64,000 nucleotides of DNA from Dioscorea cayenensis subsp. rotundata (GCF_009730915.1 NC_052479.1:29761610-29825609); one strand, 5' to 3'. Positions 38,178-61,639 are shown, numbered from the stretch's first letter. Numbers and translations are program-made. Notes: generated by a model from the letters alone, not told the origin.

Positions 38178-39249
38178 TTTCTTCAGCAAACAATTCTCCG
38201 CTCATGTAATCAGCAAGCGAACGACCTCAAATCATTTTTTGAAGCAGGTCATTTGTTCGCATACCATGTAACGGCGAAAGATACAAGAGGACATGTACAG
38301 TAAGCTGAAAACATCACAAGCAATACAATGCACACTCTCCGGTCGATGAATAAATCGTATTATGCTCGAGAATTTTCTAAAGCTCTGAAGTAGAAACCGG
38401 GAAGCTGAATCCTTGTATAATACATCGATCGATCTGTTGGTCGGAAAGTTTTACATAGAGCTCTGTTTCTGCTTTGACTCTTTTTCTCATTTTATTTTAT
38501 TTTATTTTATTTCAGAAGTTGAACTGAGATTAGAATATGACTGCAAACTTTTTGTGGTTTATGTTCAGTGAATGAAAGTTGTGTTTCTTTCCTCAATTCT
38601 TAGGGATAATATTTTAGTTAAATAATGATATATTTTAATAATTTCTATGATATATATGTGTGTAAAATTTGCAAAAGTGACCTTAACAAGATTTAATTTT
38701 TTAAATAGTCTTTATATTTTTAAGCTTATTTTTTTAGTTTTTTATTTTAAATTATAACTTTTTAGTTCATCTATTATATTTAAATAAGTCATATTAGTTT
38801 CTTTTTTGATGATTTAGAGTTTAAAAGGATTGACTAAATTAAAATTGTAGAGGCACCGAAAAATTACAATAAAGGGTAAGTTTGGAAAAATAGAGGGAAT
38901 GTTTAGAGAATTATATCTATCAAAAAACGCAAGTTCATAATTATTTAATTTTTTTAAAAATAATTAAAATTAAAGTAAAATTATAGTTAAATTCTGAAAT
39001 TTTTAGGATTATGCATATAAAAAAGGATTTAAATGTAATTTTGTTTGTGAGGGAGTATTTATGAATATAAAACTTTTCCAGGGGGGTAATTGGAAAAAGT
39101 GTACGGATTTTCTCTTGCTAAGGATTTCAGGATCGAGAATCCGATTTCTCTAGTGTTGCGTTCCCTTTCCTCGTCTTTCACCAAAACTCCAGCTTTGTCT
39201 TTCGATTCTCCCAGCTCTCGGTTGCAGAGGGCTCGATTTCGATCCAATC
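38178..39249. other. Intergenic region between RPOT and ERH
   Basis: RPOT 3' UTR to about 38600, then AT-rich spacer, then the ERH promoter and leader from about 39090. No further gene is seen. Confidence 0.6.
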
Positions 39250-41151
39250 ATGGTGAGCCTTGTTCTCCTCTTCTCGCTGATCTCTATGTTGCTATTATTG
39301 TTTTGTGTGATCTCGCCTTTGGGTGGATCTCGAAATTAGGGTTTGAGTTTTTATTAGACTTCTTTTCAGTGTTTTTTTACTTCAGTTTATGGTTTTTTTA
39401 ATCTCTATTTTGATATGTTTTGAGTTCGATCTCTGCGTGTCTGGTGGGCGTGTAGATAAGCGCCATAAAGAAGCTGCCTTTGTTTGTGTTTTCTTTTTCT
39501 CCCTTTTTGTGGAAAAAGGAGAAAGTTTGGCCTGGATTCCATGTGGGAATTTGGTTTTACGGTGGTGCTTGGTGATGATATAGATGGACGAGTAGCATGA
39601 ATAGCTTCTCATTTTGTTCGGTTTTTCTTGGAGCGACTTGTTGTGCAAAAAATTTAGGATTTGTTTGGGTTGATGGAGAATATTGGGGTTTTGTGATAGT
39701 TCTTCATGTGAGCTCCAAAGCATGAGTGAAATTTGGTAAAAGAAAAGGATTGCATTTGAAAGGATGTTGTGATCTTTGGTTATGCTAATGGAGAATAAGG
39801 TGTTAGTTGATGTGCAAAGTAAGTCTCATGATTTGATTATTGTCAAGAAAAACAAAAAGTTGATAGCTTTGAGTTTTTGTGCACTCACTCAGGTGCAAAG
39901 GTTATGCTTGTTTCAGTGGAAGGTAAGATGCCTGTTGTTATGAGTAATGTTTTTATGTGTTGTATCTTCTCAGCATTTTACTGTTGTCAACCCTGATAAA
40001 TTTATTTTGTTGAATATCTATTGATTAATTGTGGGAATCAAATTTTTTGCAGGCGAACAGGCACACGATTATTTTGATGCAGACATCTCAGAACAGAGCA
40101 ACAAGAACATTTATGGACTTCGACTCAATTAGCCAAGCGATGGATGGTAGTTATCATTCCATCAGACATTAGACTTATTTTTTTCTTGAGAAATGAACTA
40201 TGATCATAGATATTCTTTTGATGCTCTTGCTAAAGGATTTGATGATATGAAGTTATGAACTCATGAATATTTTCAGAAATTTTGCTCACATCTACCTTAT
40301 GCGGGTGTGCAATATTTAACACATTGATACATGATCTCCTTTGGACATATATATGTAAATGGCCTTTAGGTGATGTTTGTTGTAGTTGGAAAAACTTGGA
40401 ATTAGAGTTCTGTAATTGGGATCTGAAGTGAATACTATTATCTGTAGTTCCTCATTATGAGCTGTATATGTTGGTTACTATTGGATTACAATAATGCTTT
40501 TCAGTTCCAGTTGTATTCATCTAACTAATTATTAGTACTACTACAGTACTACTTGATCAGGTTTTGTATAAAAAGCTACCAAACATGGCCTTAATGTATG
40601 TAGATGATTACACTTATATGTGTGCACCTGTTGTTCCTATAATTCATCCACTAAATTGGGATTGCATCTTTCTGAAGAATGGAAAGTTTTTGTTGTTGCT
40701 GTGTAAAATTAGTAATGTCCTATGCTTAAAATAGGATAACCAAAGTCTCCTTTTTAAGTTATAGGTATCTGAATTGATTCAACTTTTATTGAAGAAATTT
40801 ATTTTTAAAGCTTTTATTTCTTATTTTCTTACCCTTTTTGTCACCATGGATAGGTATATGTGGCTTGTATGAGAGGAAACTCAAGGAGCTTAATCCTACC
40901 ATCCGAAACATCACTTATGACATTGCTGATCTCTACAACTTCATCGATGGCCTTACTGATCTGAGTGCATTGATGTATGTGTTCTTTCTACAAAGTTACC
41001 ACATTCCAAATGAGCTAATATAATGAGCTGAACCATGCTTTTCGATCTTGATTGCAGTTATGATCACTCAATCCAAGCTTACTTACCCTATGATCGGCAG
41101 TGGATAAAGGAACGAACTTTCAAGCATCTAAAGAAGTTGGCTTCTCACTAA
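39250..41151 (+). CDS. ERH: Enhancer of rudimentary homologue
   Basis: Small, highly conserved nuclear protein; animal and yeast homologues act as dimeric adaptors in RNA processing and decay. Four exons: 39250-39252, 40053-40146, 40854-40974 and 41058-41151, giving 103 residues, the usual family length. The first coding exon holds only the ATG, which directly abuts the donor (ATG-GTGAGC). The body shows HTIILMQTSQNRATRTF, the conserved DFDSISQAMDGIC and YERKLKELNP, and the C-terminus has YDHSIQAYLPYDRQWIKE. No frame break is seen. Intron 1 is 800 bases and AT-rich. Confidence 0.96.
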
Positions 41152-42540
41152 ATATTCGAAAACTCTGTATTCACTACTAGTGTGCGGCCTAGAAGTGGTT
41201 TGTGACATGTGGAATTACTACTGTTGTGATGTTGCTGCTAAAAGCTTCAAATTTCGGCCATGACTTTGATTGCCAAGTATTTTATACCCTATGAATGTGG
41301 ATATGTGATTTGTTTCTCGTCTGCTAATATTTTGGACAATGGATAAATAGAGGGCTTTTACTGTGTTTTACTTCTCTTTGTTTGTTTTCAGTGTTAATTA
41401 TTGGATTTGGGATGCTTGATAATCCTGTTTGCATTGTTGTTCATGTAGGTTTATTATTGTTTGCATTATTTGTGATGCAGATTAAGAATTATTTATATAA
41501 ATATGAATGTTTTGCAGGGTATATTAGCAATTATTTACTTCTATCTGTACTCAAAACAAATTTTCATAAACTAATTGTAAACCATTTTATTTTTTAATAT
41601 CATGAATAATGTAAAGCTTTTTTCTTTTTGTTTTTGAATTTTAAATTTTTTTCCCAGCTGAAATTACATATAATAGTCATAAATACTCATTTGATATATA
41701 TGTTGCAAATTTCAAATTTTTTTACCCACCTTAAAATAATTAGATATAGACCATTATACGGAGTGGTTAAGATATTTGATTTCCAATGAAAGACGAAGTT
41801 GAACTGGAAGGGTTTATATCGTAAGGAAAAAAAAACTTATTACATGTTACACCTTTAAATAGGGATATTATGTACACATTCATATGTTTTTCGTATTTCT
41901 TGTTTGTTTTGACCATCATCAGTCATTTTTTTAAATTTTATTTTAAGAATCAATTAGTATCATTAATTAAATGAGTGATTGTAAAGGAGTTTAGCCTACA
42001 ATCTATATTTAATAAGTATATATATATATATATATATAACTTTTAAAAATTAATTATTACATATTCTAACTAAGAGTTAATTGTAAAATTTTCTATATGG
42101 TAAGAACTTAGAAGGCCTTTTTGTCATTATAAGAAAAGTGAAAGGGTTGTTTATAATGAACAATGAAGGATTATTGCATAATTTTGCTTAATTGTAAATT
42201 TTCCAAACGGTAAGAACTTACAAGGTGTAATTATCCACAAAAAAAAAGAACGTTTTTTGAAAAATTACTATTTAATTTTATTTAATGATAAATTTCTCAA
42301 ATGATACAAACTTTAGAAAGTACTCAATAATTTATTAGTATTGGGAGCCCGTATAAATGATGAGAGTTTTAATTATAAATGATGTGATATTTTTTTAAAA
42401 TGTATAAATAGTGATTGTGTGTTATAAATAAATAAATAAATAAAAAAAATAAAAAGATAAAAAACCTAGAAGGGGTTCTTTGTAATTATCATAAAAGTGA
42501 AGGGGGTTTTGGTAATGAAGCGGGAAGGATTAATCCGCAA
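41152..42540. other. ERH 3' flank and RRC1 upstream region
   Basis: AT-rich non-coding DNA. Contains a (TA)n run at about 42019-42038 and the tandem array listed separately. No gene is supported. Confidence 0.6.
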
Positions 42541-42560
42541 TTTTACTCGGGTTCACGGCC
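42080..42560. repeat. Degenerate direct repeats in the RRC1 promoter
   Basis: Related blocks start near 42080, 42191 and 42290: ATTGTAAAATTTTC, then GGTAAGAACTTA. A longer pair, about 42109-42185 and 42471-42545, shares AAAAGTGAAGGG, then TAATGA and GAAGGATTA. Copies are diverged and partly overlapping in layout. Confidence 0.6.
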
Positions 42561-42665
42561 TTCTCGACTTCATAGTGCGAGGAACCCCTTCTGATCCCTC
42601 TCGCTACTTCGATCCCAATTTATTAGGTTTTCCTTTTCGATCCGCTTGAAGCTCTGTGATTCCAG
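42545..42665 (+). other. Probable 5' UTR exon of the RRC1-like gene
   Basis: A less AT-rich block ending in TGATTCCAG before GTATTT, a good donor. It lies about 700 bases before the first coding exon and contains no usable start for the protein. The start of this exon is a guess. Confidence 0.45.
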
Positions 42666-43121
42666 GTATTTCTTGTGAATTCATTCCTATTTCTAGGGTT
42701 TTTTTTTCTTTTGATTTATTTTTCCGTTCGAAATCTATGAGCCTTGAGGTTTTAGTTTGTGAAATCATGATTTATTTGGGTGTTTTTTTTTCCCTGGATG
42801 GTCATCAGTTTGGAAGCTTGATTTCTTGTGAGGCTTGTCAGCGTTTCTTGGATGATTATTGAATGCGCCTGTAATTTCTTGTGTTTTAAATAGTGTTCTT
42901 AAATCTTGTAGTCATGATTTCAGGACACTAATTTGGAACCATGATTTCTTGTTTTCTATTGATAATTTGGTTAAATTTCTAGTTGATTTGTAAGTATTTG
43001 GGGGAAATTTAAGCTTTTAGCCAGCTATGGGAACTTTGTTTTTCTATTGTTTTTGGCCAGTGCTTCTGCTGTTTTCTTTGTTCTTTGGTTAAAGTTCTCG
43101 TTGATTTGTAAGAAGTGTGTG

Positions 43122-43122
43122 A

Positions 43123-43149
<27 letters not shown>
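43122..43149. repeat. (TA)n microsatellite
   Basis: Pure TA run in the presumed 5' UTR intron of the RRC1-like gene. Confidence 0.95.
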
Positions 43150-43155
<6 letters not shown>

Positions 43156-43367
43156 AGAGAAGGGTAAAAATTTAAGCTTTTAGCCAGTGAGAGAACCGTT
43201 GTTTTGGTTTGTTTATCTGTATTTGGTTAAGGTATGGGATTGGGCACGCCTTTGCTTTCATTGCTCGGGTTGAAGCCTAATTTGAGATAATGAATAACAA
43301 CATTGTGTGTGTTTTTCATGGCTGAGAAGGTGCTCTGGTTTTTGGGCCTTGAGCTTTTGATGAGAGG

Positions 43368-54500
<11,133 letters not shown>

Positions 54501-57179
54501 ACGTAAATTGCCTGCTTGAAAAGTTTTTTTTTTGAACTTAGAATGATGAAAACTTGAGCCTTTTCCAGGCAAATGTTTGCGTTAATGTAAGATGCAAGCT
54601 TGTTTTTGCCTTTCGATGGTATCAATATTACGTTGTGTTTTTTTGTTTAATCAAATAATACCATTTTTATGATCTTGAGTCTTTCAGTTAATTTCTTTCA
54701 GTTAATTAGTGATCTATCCTCATCATCATCATTATGATTATTATTTAAACATTAGAAATTTAGAGGGAATACTTGCAATTGATTGTAATGTAAATCATAT
54801 TACTAAATCATCCTCTTAGGCTATGTTTGGTGCCCGGATATCCCAGGATGGGGATGGGATAGCCATGCCAGGATGGGGATGGGATAGCCATGGCTACAGT
54901 CCCATTCGGATGTTTGGTTTTCCGGATGGGGTTAAATAGGGAATGGCCTCCATCTCTGAAAATGGGATGAGTGACGTCCTTCTAAATCGGTGGGACACCG
55001 CTCATCCCGCAATCTCATCTTTTCTCTCCTCCCACCCATCTCCATACCTTTTCTCTTGAGCCAGCTAAGAGATAAACTCACCCGGAGGAGTAGCCAAATC
55101 CGTAGATCCGATCTCCTTTCTTTTTCCTCAAATTGATTAATACAAGGTGTTCTAGATCTCATGGGGTTTTCTCTCTCTCTCTCTTTTTTAATTTTTTTTC
55201 TGACCGATTGATCCAATGTTCTAGATCTCAGGGGTTCTATCCAAAGCGTTTTGATCTTAAGCTTGAGGGAAAGTACACGGCTATTAGAGGTATTCGTGTT
55301 CTGTTTTCCAATTTGTTTTGATTTTTTTTTTCAGTTTTAATTTTTTCTCTTTGTTCTTTGTTTTTTTAATTTTTAATTTTAATTTATAATTTATGTTTTA
55401 ATTTGAATTTGAGTACTGATTGCTTGGATAGAGAATGAAAAAAGAGATCATTTTATATGGATAGAGAACTAAAGAAGCAACAACTAGCCTAACAAATTCC
55501 TAACAAACTCCAAGGTTTCTTGAGATCTTAATTAGGACCAACTTAACCAAGTTTCAGCCATGACATATATGTGAGACCATAAGGCCAATCAAGCACAAGA
55601 TAATTTGCCCTGAATAAAGCTTAATGAAGGAAAAACAACCACATCATTGTAAGTACTCAATCTTGTCAACAAGAGTTGATGTTAACTGACACTGCAGACC
55701 ATTTTTCCAAAGACAAACTCTTTTGTGACACCAAGCCAACCATAGCACAACAGAGTATTCACAGTAAATTATACTGCCAGACTCAATAGTTAGGTTGTTC
55801 ACAAATGTGATCATTCTCCAAACCTGTACTTGTAAGAAGCATGAACTAACTATATACATCAATATTTAAATTTGATTAACTTTTGATGAGAAGCTCTTAA
55901 TATTGCACTTTGCCAAGAAGATTTAAAAAAGAAAAATAATTGATTATTACTTAAATATTGAAACTTACCTTATTAACCTTGAATGTTTCTAGTCTATTAG
56001 TTAGCTATGAATCTCAAAAGAACCATAATGGAAAAGCTTCTAATCCCAGTCCAGCGTGTTAGTTTATAAGCTTCTTCTCTAGCATAATCATATTGTAATG
56101 TTTCATCTCATTCACTTCATTTCAACCTCAAAAACTGCTTTAGAGAATTATAATGTAAATCATCATCTTCGAATTCATGTGAAATTGTGACATGAATTTG
56201 AACATTGAAACTCTAAAATCAATTAGAATGATTATGTAAATTGCACACCCGACATTCAAACCTGATAATGTAAATTGAACATCAAGAGTTCTCCCTACAT
56301 CAATTAAAGCATATGAATGCATTCACATGATAGCTAACCACATTTTGCATGGCCATGTTAAGTTTATTTTATTTATTTCTTTAACCTTGTGCAAAAAGTT
56401 TGATGTTGATAGACTGAAATATTTAATCAAGATTATAGAGAAAGCAAAGTTTACTTGATAAAATGGCACTCAAACACTCTCAAAGTTGGTCTTTAGTCCT
56501 AGTACATGCTAGTAAAACACCAAATGGGATGTAGTGGTGGTGATTATCAGTTGTCACTCATAGCATCATGCTTGCAATTTTGAATCATTAACTATCTTAC
56601 TTCAAGAAGATGGGCTAGTAAACCGTATGTTTGAAAAATCAGTCATGGTATAGTGATTTATTTTTAAACACAATGATATACAATACAATCATATGTCTTA
56701 ATTCTTGGTAGTTCCATCCAAATCAATTATTGATTAACTTTTGTATCAAGTAGGTGATTTTTCATGGAGAAAAATAAAAGAAAAACCTCGCGGAAATTAC
56801 GAGAGGTCGCAACAATTGTAGCCACAATTATGGAAATTATAGTAACACATATAAGTAAGCGTAGGGTATGTCGTACACCCAATTCATGCAGTCATTTGTG
56901 CTTTAAGAGAGAATTTTGGTAAAGACTGTACAGACTCTAACATACATAACCATCTCCGAACATTAAAGGGCATTAATGGGCTATAATCAGATGACTTTGA
57001 GAGATGAGTGGTGTGGGTTGGGACGAAGAAAACAAGAAAATAATTATGGGTTAAAAGGAATGCATGACATATTTGATGGGTATAATCTTTATATCCTATA
57101 ATTTTGTAGTCACCCATTACACTTTATTTATATTTCTCTAACCTTAATGATAATTTTTTTATTGTTTTGTTGACAAAGC
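54501..57179. other. Gene-poor region downstream of RRC1
   Basis: RRC1 3' UTR to about 54640. From 54820 a repeat-like block begins with GGCTATGTTTGGTGCCCGGA, similar to ends of plant MITEs. A pair of TTCTAGATCTCA-containing segments lies near 55151 and 55220. From 55440 to 57100 I see only AT-rich non-coding DNA with short spurious frames. Confidence 0.5.
54843..54892. repeat. Perfect 25-bp tandem duplication
   Basis: CCAGGATGGGGATGGGATAG plus CCATG occurs twice back to back (54843-54867 and 54868-54892) near the left end of the MITE-like block. Confidence 0.95.
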
Positions 57180-57365
57180 CATCCAAATGAAGAACCATAT
57201 ATAAATAAACCCATTGAAGACTATGATATGTTTGAAGTTGTTTGTGGCAATGATCATGCAATAGGGCGTTTTGCTTGCGATAGTATTGAGTCATCTCCCA
57301 CTGATGACGGTGTACCAAACTTTTCGCAAGATAATTTTAATATTGGATTGACACCAGAGGATCAT
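57180..57365 (+). pseudogene. Fragment of a Myb/SANT-like domain protein
   Basis: A 62-codon frame reads HPNEEPYINKPIEDYDMF, VVCGNDHAIGRFA and a Ser/Asp-rich linker. The pattern (HP..., KPI..YD, CG.D.A.G.FA) matches the end of the Myb/SANT-like domain in plant proteins linked to PIF/Harbinger transposons. It follows a T-rich acceptor-like tract ending ACAAAG and has an in-frame stop just upstream, so it resembles a single exon. The rest of the gene was not found. It runs into a (TA)n tract, so it is probably a relic. Confidence 0.5.
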
Positions 57366-57367
57366 TG

Positions 57368-57388
57368 TTATATATATATATATATATA
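57368..57388. repeat. (TA)n microsatellite
   Basis: TA run directly after the Myb/SANT-like fragment. Confidence 0.9.
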
Positions 57389-57394
57389 AATTGG

Positions 57395-57740
57395 TTTTGT
57401 TAGAACTGGAGCTTTATAATTGGCATCATTTGACATAAGTCAAGATGACGTGGCAATAATGATGTCGTGGCAAGTCTAGTGATATGGCAAGATGACTTGG
57501 CAAAAGATGTTAATGTGTTTTGAAGACTAGAAGACCATGGTTGGTGCTATTTTTTGAGGATCGCTATCAAGGAACCAAGTGGAGAAAATCTATATGAGCT
57601 ACATTTGGTAAGAGCATCAACTTTGGAGGATCTCTCTTGAGTAGCAAGCAAAAGGTATCTAGAGAATATCTACAAAACTATTTTTTGGAAAGAAGATCTA
57701 TTTGAAGACACAATGATATCTATGGTCACAACTAATTTTT
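57395..57740 (+). mobile_element. Left part of a Ty3/gypsy-type non-coding region
   Basis: No coding frame. The style of the sequence (ACTTGGCAAAAGATG, then GAAGACTAGAAGACC, TTGAGGATCGCTATCAAGGA) resembles LTR or leader sequence of plant gypsy elements. It probably continues at 59764 after an inserted LINE. Assignment rests on pattern memory. Confidence 0.35.
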
Positions 57741-59763
57741 TATATTTTGAAGAAAAAACCTAAAAGGGCTATTTTATTAAATAAAGAAACAACTAAAAAG
57801 TCAAAAGGGAGAGAAAAGAGAGAAAGAGAAACACTAAAGACAGAATCTCGACCGTGTAGAAAGAGATTTAAAGGACAGAGATTTGTGTTGTGAGCAGCCA
57901 AACTAATAGTAGGGGTAATCCAGGCTTTGGGAATAACATGAATAGCAGGATTAGACACCATGTCAAGAAGGAACCGATGGTTGGAAATCTAGGGAGTGAG
58001 GTATCACGTGACAGGGGAAGTATTGTTTCTGATTTTCTCCAGCAAATTTGGGTTGATTATGAAGATATGCTGAACACGGAGATTGAAGTCAATTGCCATT
58101 TGAAGAGCTACTTGCATAGAGTACATATTAGCATTGTGTTGAGTATCAATTGAAAAGTGAAGACTGCCTACAAGGGAAACAACATGATTAAAATTGGATT
58201 AGAAAAATCCAGTAGAACTTACCATGTTTTTTGGGTTCCACATTGCAAAGGAAAAAAAGGAACTTCCCATTAGGGTTGGAGAAGTTGTTGATGATGAAAC
58301 GCTTGTAGGAGAGTTTCGAATAACTCTGGGAGAATTCCTGAGCATGGGCCAGGGCTCTACAAGCAATAACATAGTAGTTTGGAGTAGTATTTTTGAAGAT
58401 TGCATCGCAACGAGCCTTTCAAATGAACAATATAACTACATCGATTACTGAGATGATAAACTTGGAATGGTTATAATCAGTGAGCCACACCCCAAAAACT
58501 TAAGCCATCAGGAAAAGAGAGATCGTTGTTAAGATTAGAGCTAATCTGCCTCCAAAATGTTTGAGTAAGTAGATGTTTGCTAGTTTCATGGACATTACGA
58601 TAGAGAATACGAAGGCTATTAGGGCCAAAATGGAGTTGATGGAGGTAGTCATAAGTGGCCAGTCTACCTTTAAACACAAGCTAGAGGAAATGCTTGACAC
58701 GGGGCAACACCAATTTTCCAAAGTTTGTTTCAGCCATCCCAGAGATTTAGAGGGATTGTGTTTTGATTTAGCTGATGATACACCGTGCAGAAGTCTTATA
58801 TACAATGGGATTTGGGAAACCAAACCTAGTGGTTATTTGTATTGGAGTCGATCATGCTTAAATTGGAGGAGATAAAGTTTGAATTTTTGCCAAATAAACT
58901 CTGTAGCTTATTGGTGTCCCATCTATCATTGTGAATCAAATCAGAAATAGTAATATGTTCAAAAATTGAATCCATATTTAAGAAAGTGGGCTTTAAAGCA
59001 ATTGGGATTTCAAAGCTCCAAGGGTCATAGAAAAGAGAAGTACTCGTAGGGTTTATAGAATTAATCCAAGAAAAAGGTTTTAAAATAGCAGCTGAATGAC
59101 AAAGTCTATTGAAAAGAGGGCACGGGATCCTTAAATTTATTTTTCCATACTTGACATGCAGAATATCGACCCAAATAATATCATCATCATTTATATACTT
59201 GAAAACATTTTTGGCCATAAGAGAATGTTTAGAAAGAGCAAGATTTTTGATGCCTAGGTTCCCTTTAGGCTTACCTTCAATTATACAATTTCAAGCCACA
59301 ACATGGATGCCCTTTCCATTGCCACCCTTATACCAGAAAAAACTCCTCAAAATTTTGGAAATCTTATTGTGTCGGGAATAGGGTAAATAGAAAGATAATG
59401 GGTAGGGAATTGAAAGCAGAGAGGAGTTAATCAAGACAGTTTTTGTAGCGGGAGAAAGATGAAGATGTCTCCAATAGTTACAAGTTCTACAAATTTTATC
59501 GACCATGGAGTTAAAAGCAACCACAAGTAATTTTTTGGGTGAGCTTAAAATTCCCAAATAAGAAATTTTTTGGATGAATGGAGATCAAGTTTGGAAAGAA
59601 AATTTTGAAGATTTTTGAAGACTATCGTGAGATGGAGAGCCAAAGGAAGCATTCTAGACCCAAAAAGATGAGTTTGGAGCTCTCTAAGCATCATTAGAAC
59701 AAAGACAAGGCAAACTGGGTGGCTTATGGGTAGCTTACGGTTGTCCTTACGGCCGTAAGTCAA
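57741..59763 (-). mobile_element. 5'-truncated non-LTR retrotransposon (LINE)
   Basis: On the minus strand, broken frames spell the end of a LINE reverse transcriptase and what follows. From 59560 down: ATKTVLINSSLLSIPYPLSF, then IRCFFW-like KILRSFFWYKGGNGKG; from 59218: DDDIIWVDILHVKYG; from 58677: FKGRLATYDYLHQLHFGPNS, typical of the zf-RVT region. Weak RNase H-like remnants may follow to about 57890. Several frameshifts and stops show it is dead. The catalytic part of the reverse transcriptase is missing, so the copy is truncated at its 5' end, as is usual for LINEs. A T-rich tract near 57735 would be the remains of the poly(A) tail. Confidence 0.75.
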
Positions 59764-61330
59764 TTGTAGAAGATCTTGTAGGCATGCTTATACCCGTGAG
59801 GAGGAGTCAGAGCCAATCTATAGGATCTTATGGGCAAGGCTTACGCTCGTAAGGATGCCCATAAGGACCATTCAGAGGAGCTTAATTACAACTGCAGTAG
59901 ACTCCCAGTAACGACAATCGCAAGAAGCAGAATAGTGAAGCTTACGGTCCAATGCTTATGGCCGTAAGCTGGACCGTAACAATATCAAAAGACCTTATAG
60001 ATGGGGCTTATAACCATAAGCGTTCTTGTAAGGCTCGCGACAATCTTCTCCATCTCCCTTACAGCCTAGTCCTTACTCCCTCGTAGCAGCCTGTAAGCAG
60101 TTAGGTACAATTAGAACTTGTGAAAATTTATAGGGCATTCTTTATTCTATCTTTGTATCTTTTTTAGAGCGATTCTTGGAGGCAAGGTTGAGGAAGAAAA
60201 AGGCTGAATCTCATGCACTCTAAGAGCGATTTGGAGAAAGATTTGGTCTTACATTAAAGGGGATTGAAGATCGTAGGCGTCAAGCTCATCTTGACGGTGT
60301 GCGTGGAAGATTCTTCGGTGACTCTTCATCGTAAGGATTGAAATGGTGGTTTTAATAGATCTTATGTCTTCCTTTATTCCTTGTATCTTGAAGGCTTGTC
60401 CTCTATTAATGGAGGGCTAATTTGTAGATTCTTGGTCATAGTTAAACTTTAGGGTTTATTTCTTTGACCTTGGTTGTTGGATCTTTAATGCTTTAATTGA
60501 TTTCCTATTTGTAATCATATCTATTTGAATCTAATTCCTTGTTTGAATGCTTGGTTGCTAACGTGGTGAAATCCCTAGCTATCATGTTTGATGTGCTACG
60601 TCACGAGTAGAAATACCCACCTAGCATAAGCATGCCGTACGTGATTAGAGGGAATTGTGAGTAAGCCTGAGTATAAGGGTACTTTGGAGACTTCATCTCC
60701 CTCAATTCTCTCGAGTGAGTTATTGGCAATCTTCACGCTCTTTGCAATCACGTGGAGTGGATTTTAGAAGAAATCGCATTTATGCTCTGTATTCTGATTA
60801 GGGATAATCTTTTTCTTTAGGGGAGATTATCTACTTAAGGGATTATCTTTAGCTCACATTGAGGTTTCATAGAGTGTTAATGCGATTATGTGGATGTCTG
60901 TATCAGCTTCGCACCTATTTAGTTACTATTTAGTTGAAAAATCGGAGTTTAGTATAATTTTGGAAACCTCTATGTTCAAATAGGATTGCATGCTTAGACA
61001 ACTATTGTCCTACACTCAATAACCCTAGAGGAATGCTATGCATTGACAACACTTTCTTCCTTGATTTCTCTCATACTATTTCTCGTATTTCTTTGTTTTT
61101 GCTTTCTTTTGTTCACACGCAAGCACCTCACTATTCAGGCTAATTTTTGAATCTAGAGGTATTACTAATATTCATTTTCTTCCCTGTGGACCAATACTCT
61201 GTATTTACGCACACTTTATTACGCGATTAGCATGTACACTTGCGACCCTATTATTGGCGTGCTCAACTGGTTGCGTGCTCAGGAAGATGCGTTTAAGGTT
61301 CTAGATTGAGTGGTAATGCTAAGTTTTAGA
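59764..61330 (+). mobile_element. Ty3/gypsy (Tat/Athila-like) LTR or leader remnant
   Basis: About 1.6 kb of non-coding DNA with hallmarks seen in leaders of plant Tat/Athila-type elements: TTAATGGAGGGCTAATTTGT (near 60408), TGGTGAAATCCCTAGC, and TTCCCTGTGGACCAATACTC followed by ACACTTGCGACCC (61178-61252). The first 350 bases hold many near-palindromes of TTACGGCCGTAAG. No gag or pol frame follows. Which parts are LTR and which are leader cannot be told. Confidence 0.45.
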
Positions 61331-61430
61331 AAGCACTTAAGCGGGGTTCACGCACATGTGAACATTAGAACTAGTAGCACACAACCGCTACTCACACTTC
61401 TAAAAATATGCCATCACCGATGATTCGAAC

Positions 61431-61570
61431 TCTCATTACTTAACCCTTACCTGTACCCATAACCCTTACCTTATACCCGTATCCTCCAGGGTAAAAAAAA
61501 TCATACCCTTATCTTTACCTGCAGGGTACGGGTATGCCCGCGGGTACCCACTTACCCGTGGTTCAAATTA
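61431..61570. repeat. TACCC/GGGTA-rich element
   Basis: Clustered ACCCTTACC, TACCCGTA and the palindrome-like GGGTATGCCCGCGGGTACCC, with the motif in both orientations around CTCCAGGGTAAAA. This resembles a dispersed plant repeat whose ends are built from GGGTACCC units; the family is not known to me. Confidence 0.5.
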
Positions 61571-61582
61571 TTGAATTAAATT

Positions 61583-61583
<1 letters not shown>

Positions 61584-61632
<49 letters not shown>
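61584..61632. repeat. (AAT)n microsatellite
   Basis: About sixteen TAA/AAT units next to the TACCC-rich element. Confidence 0.97.
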
Positions 61633-61639
61633 CCATTAT

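Noticed and set aside
54932-55216. Minus-strand frame of 94 codons rich in Arg, Glu and Ser
   Set aside because: Lies in a repeat-like, CT-rich tract and shows no domain.
56884-57117. Minus-strand frame of 77 codons as a small gene
   Set aside because: No recognisable domain, no splice partners and low-quality composition.
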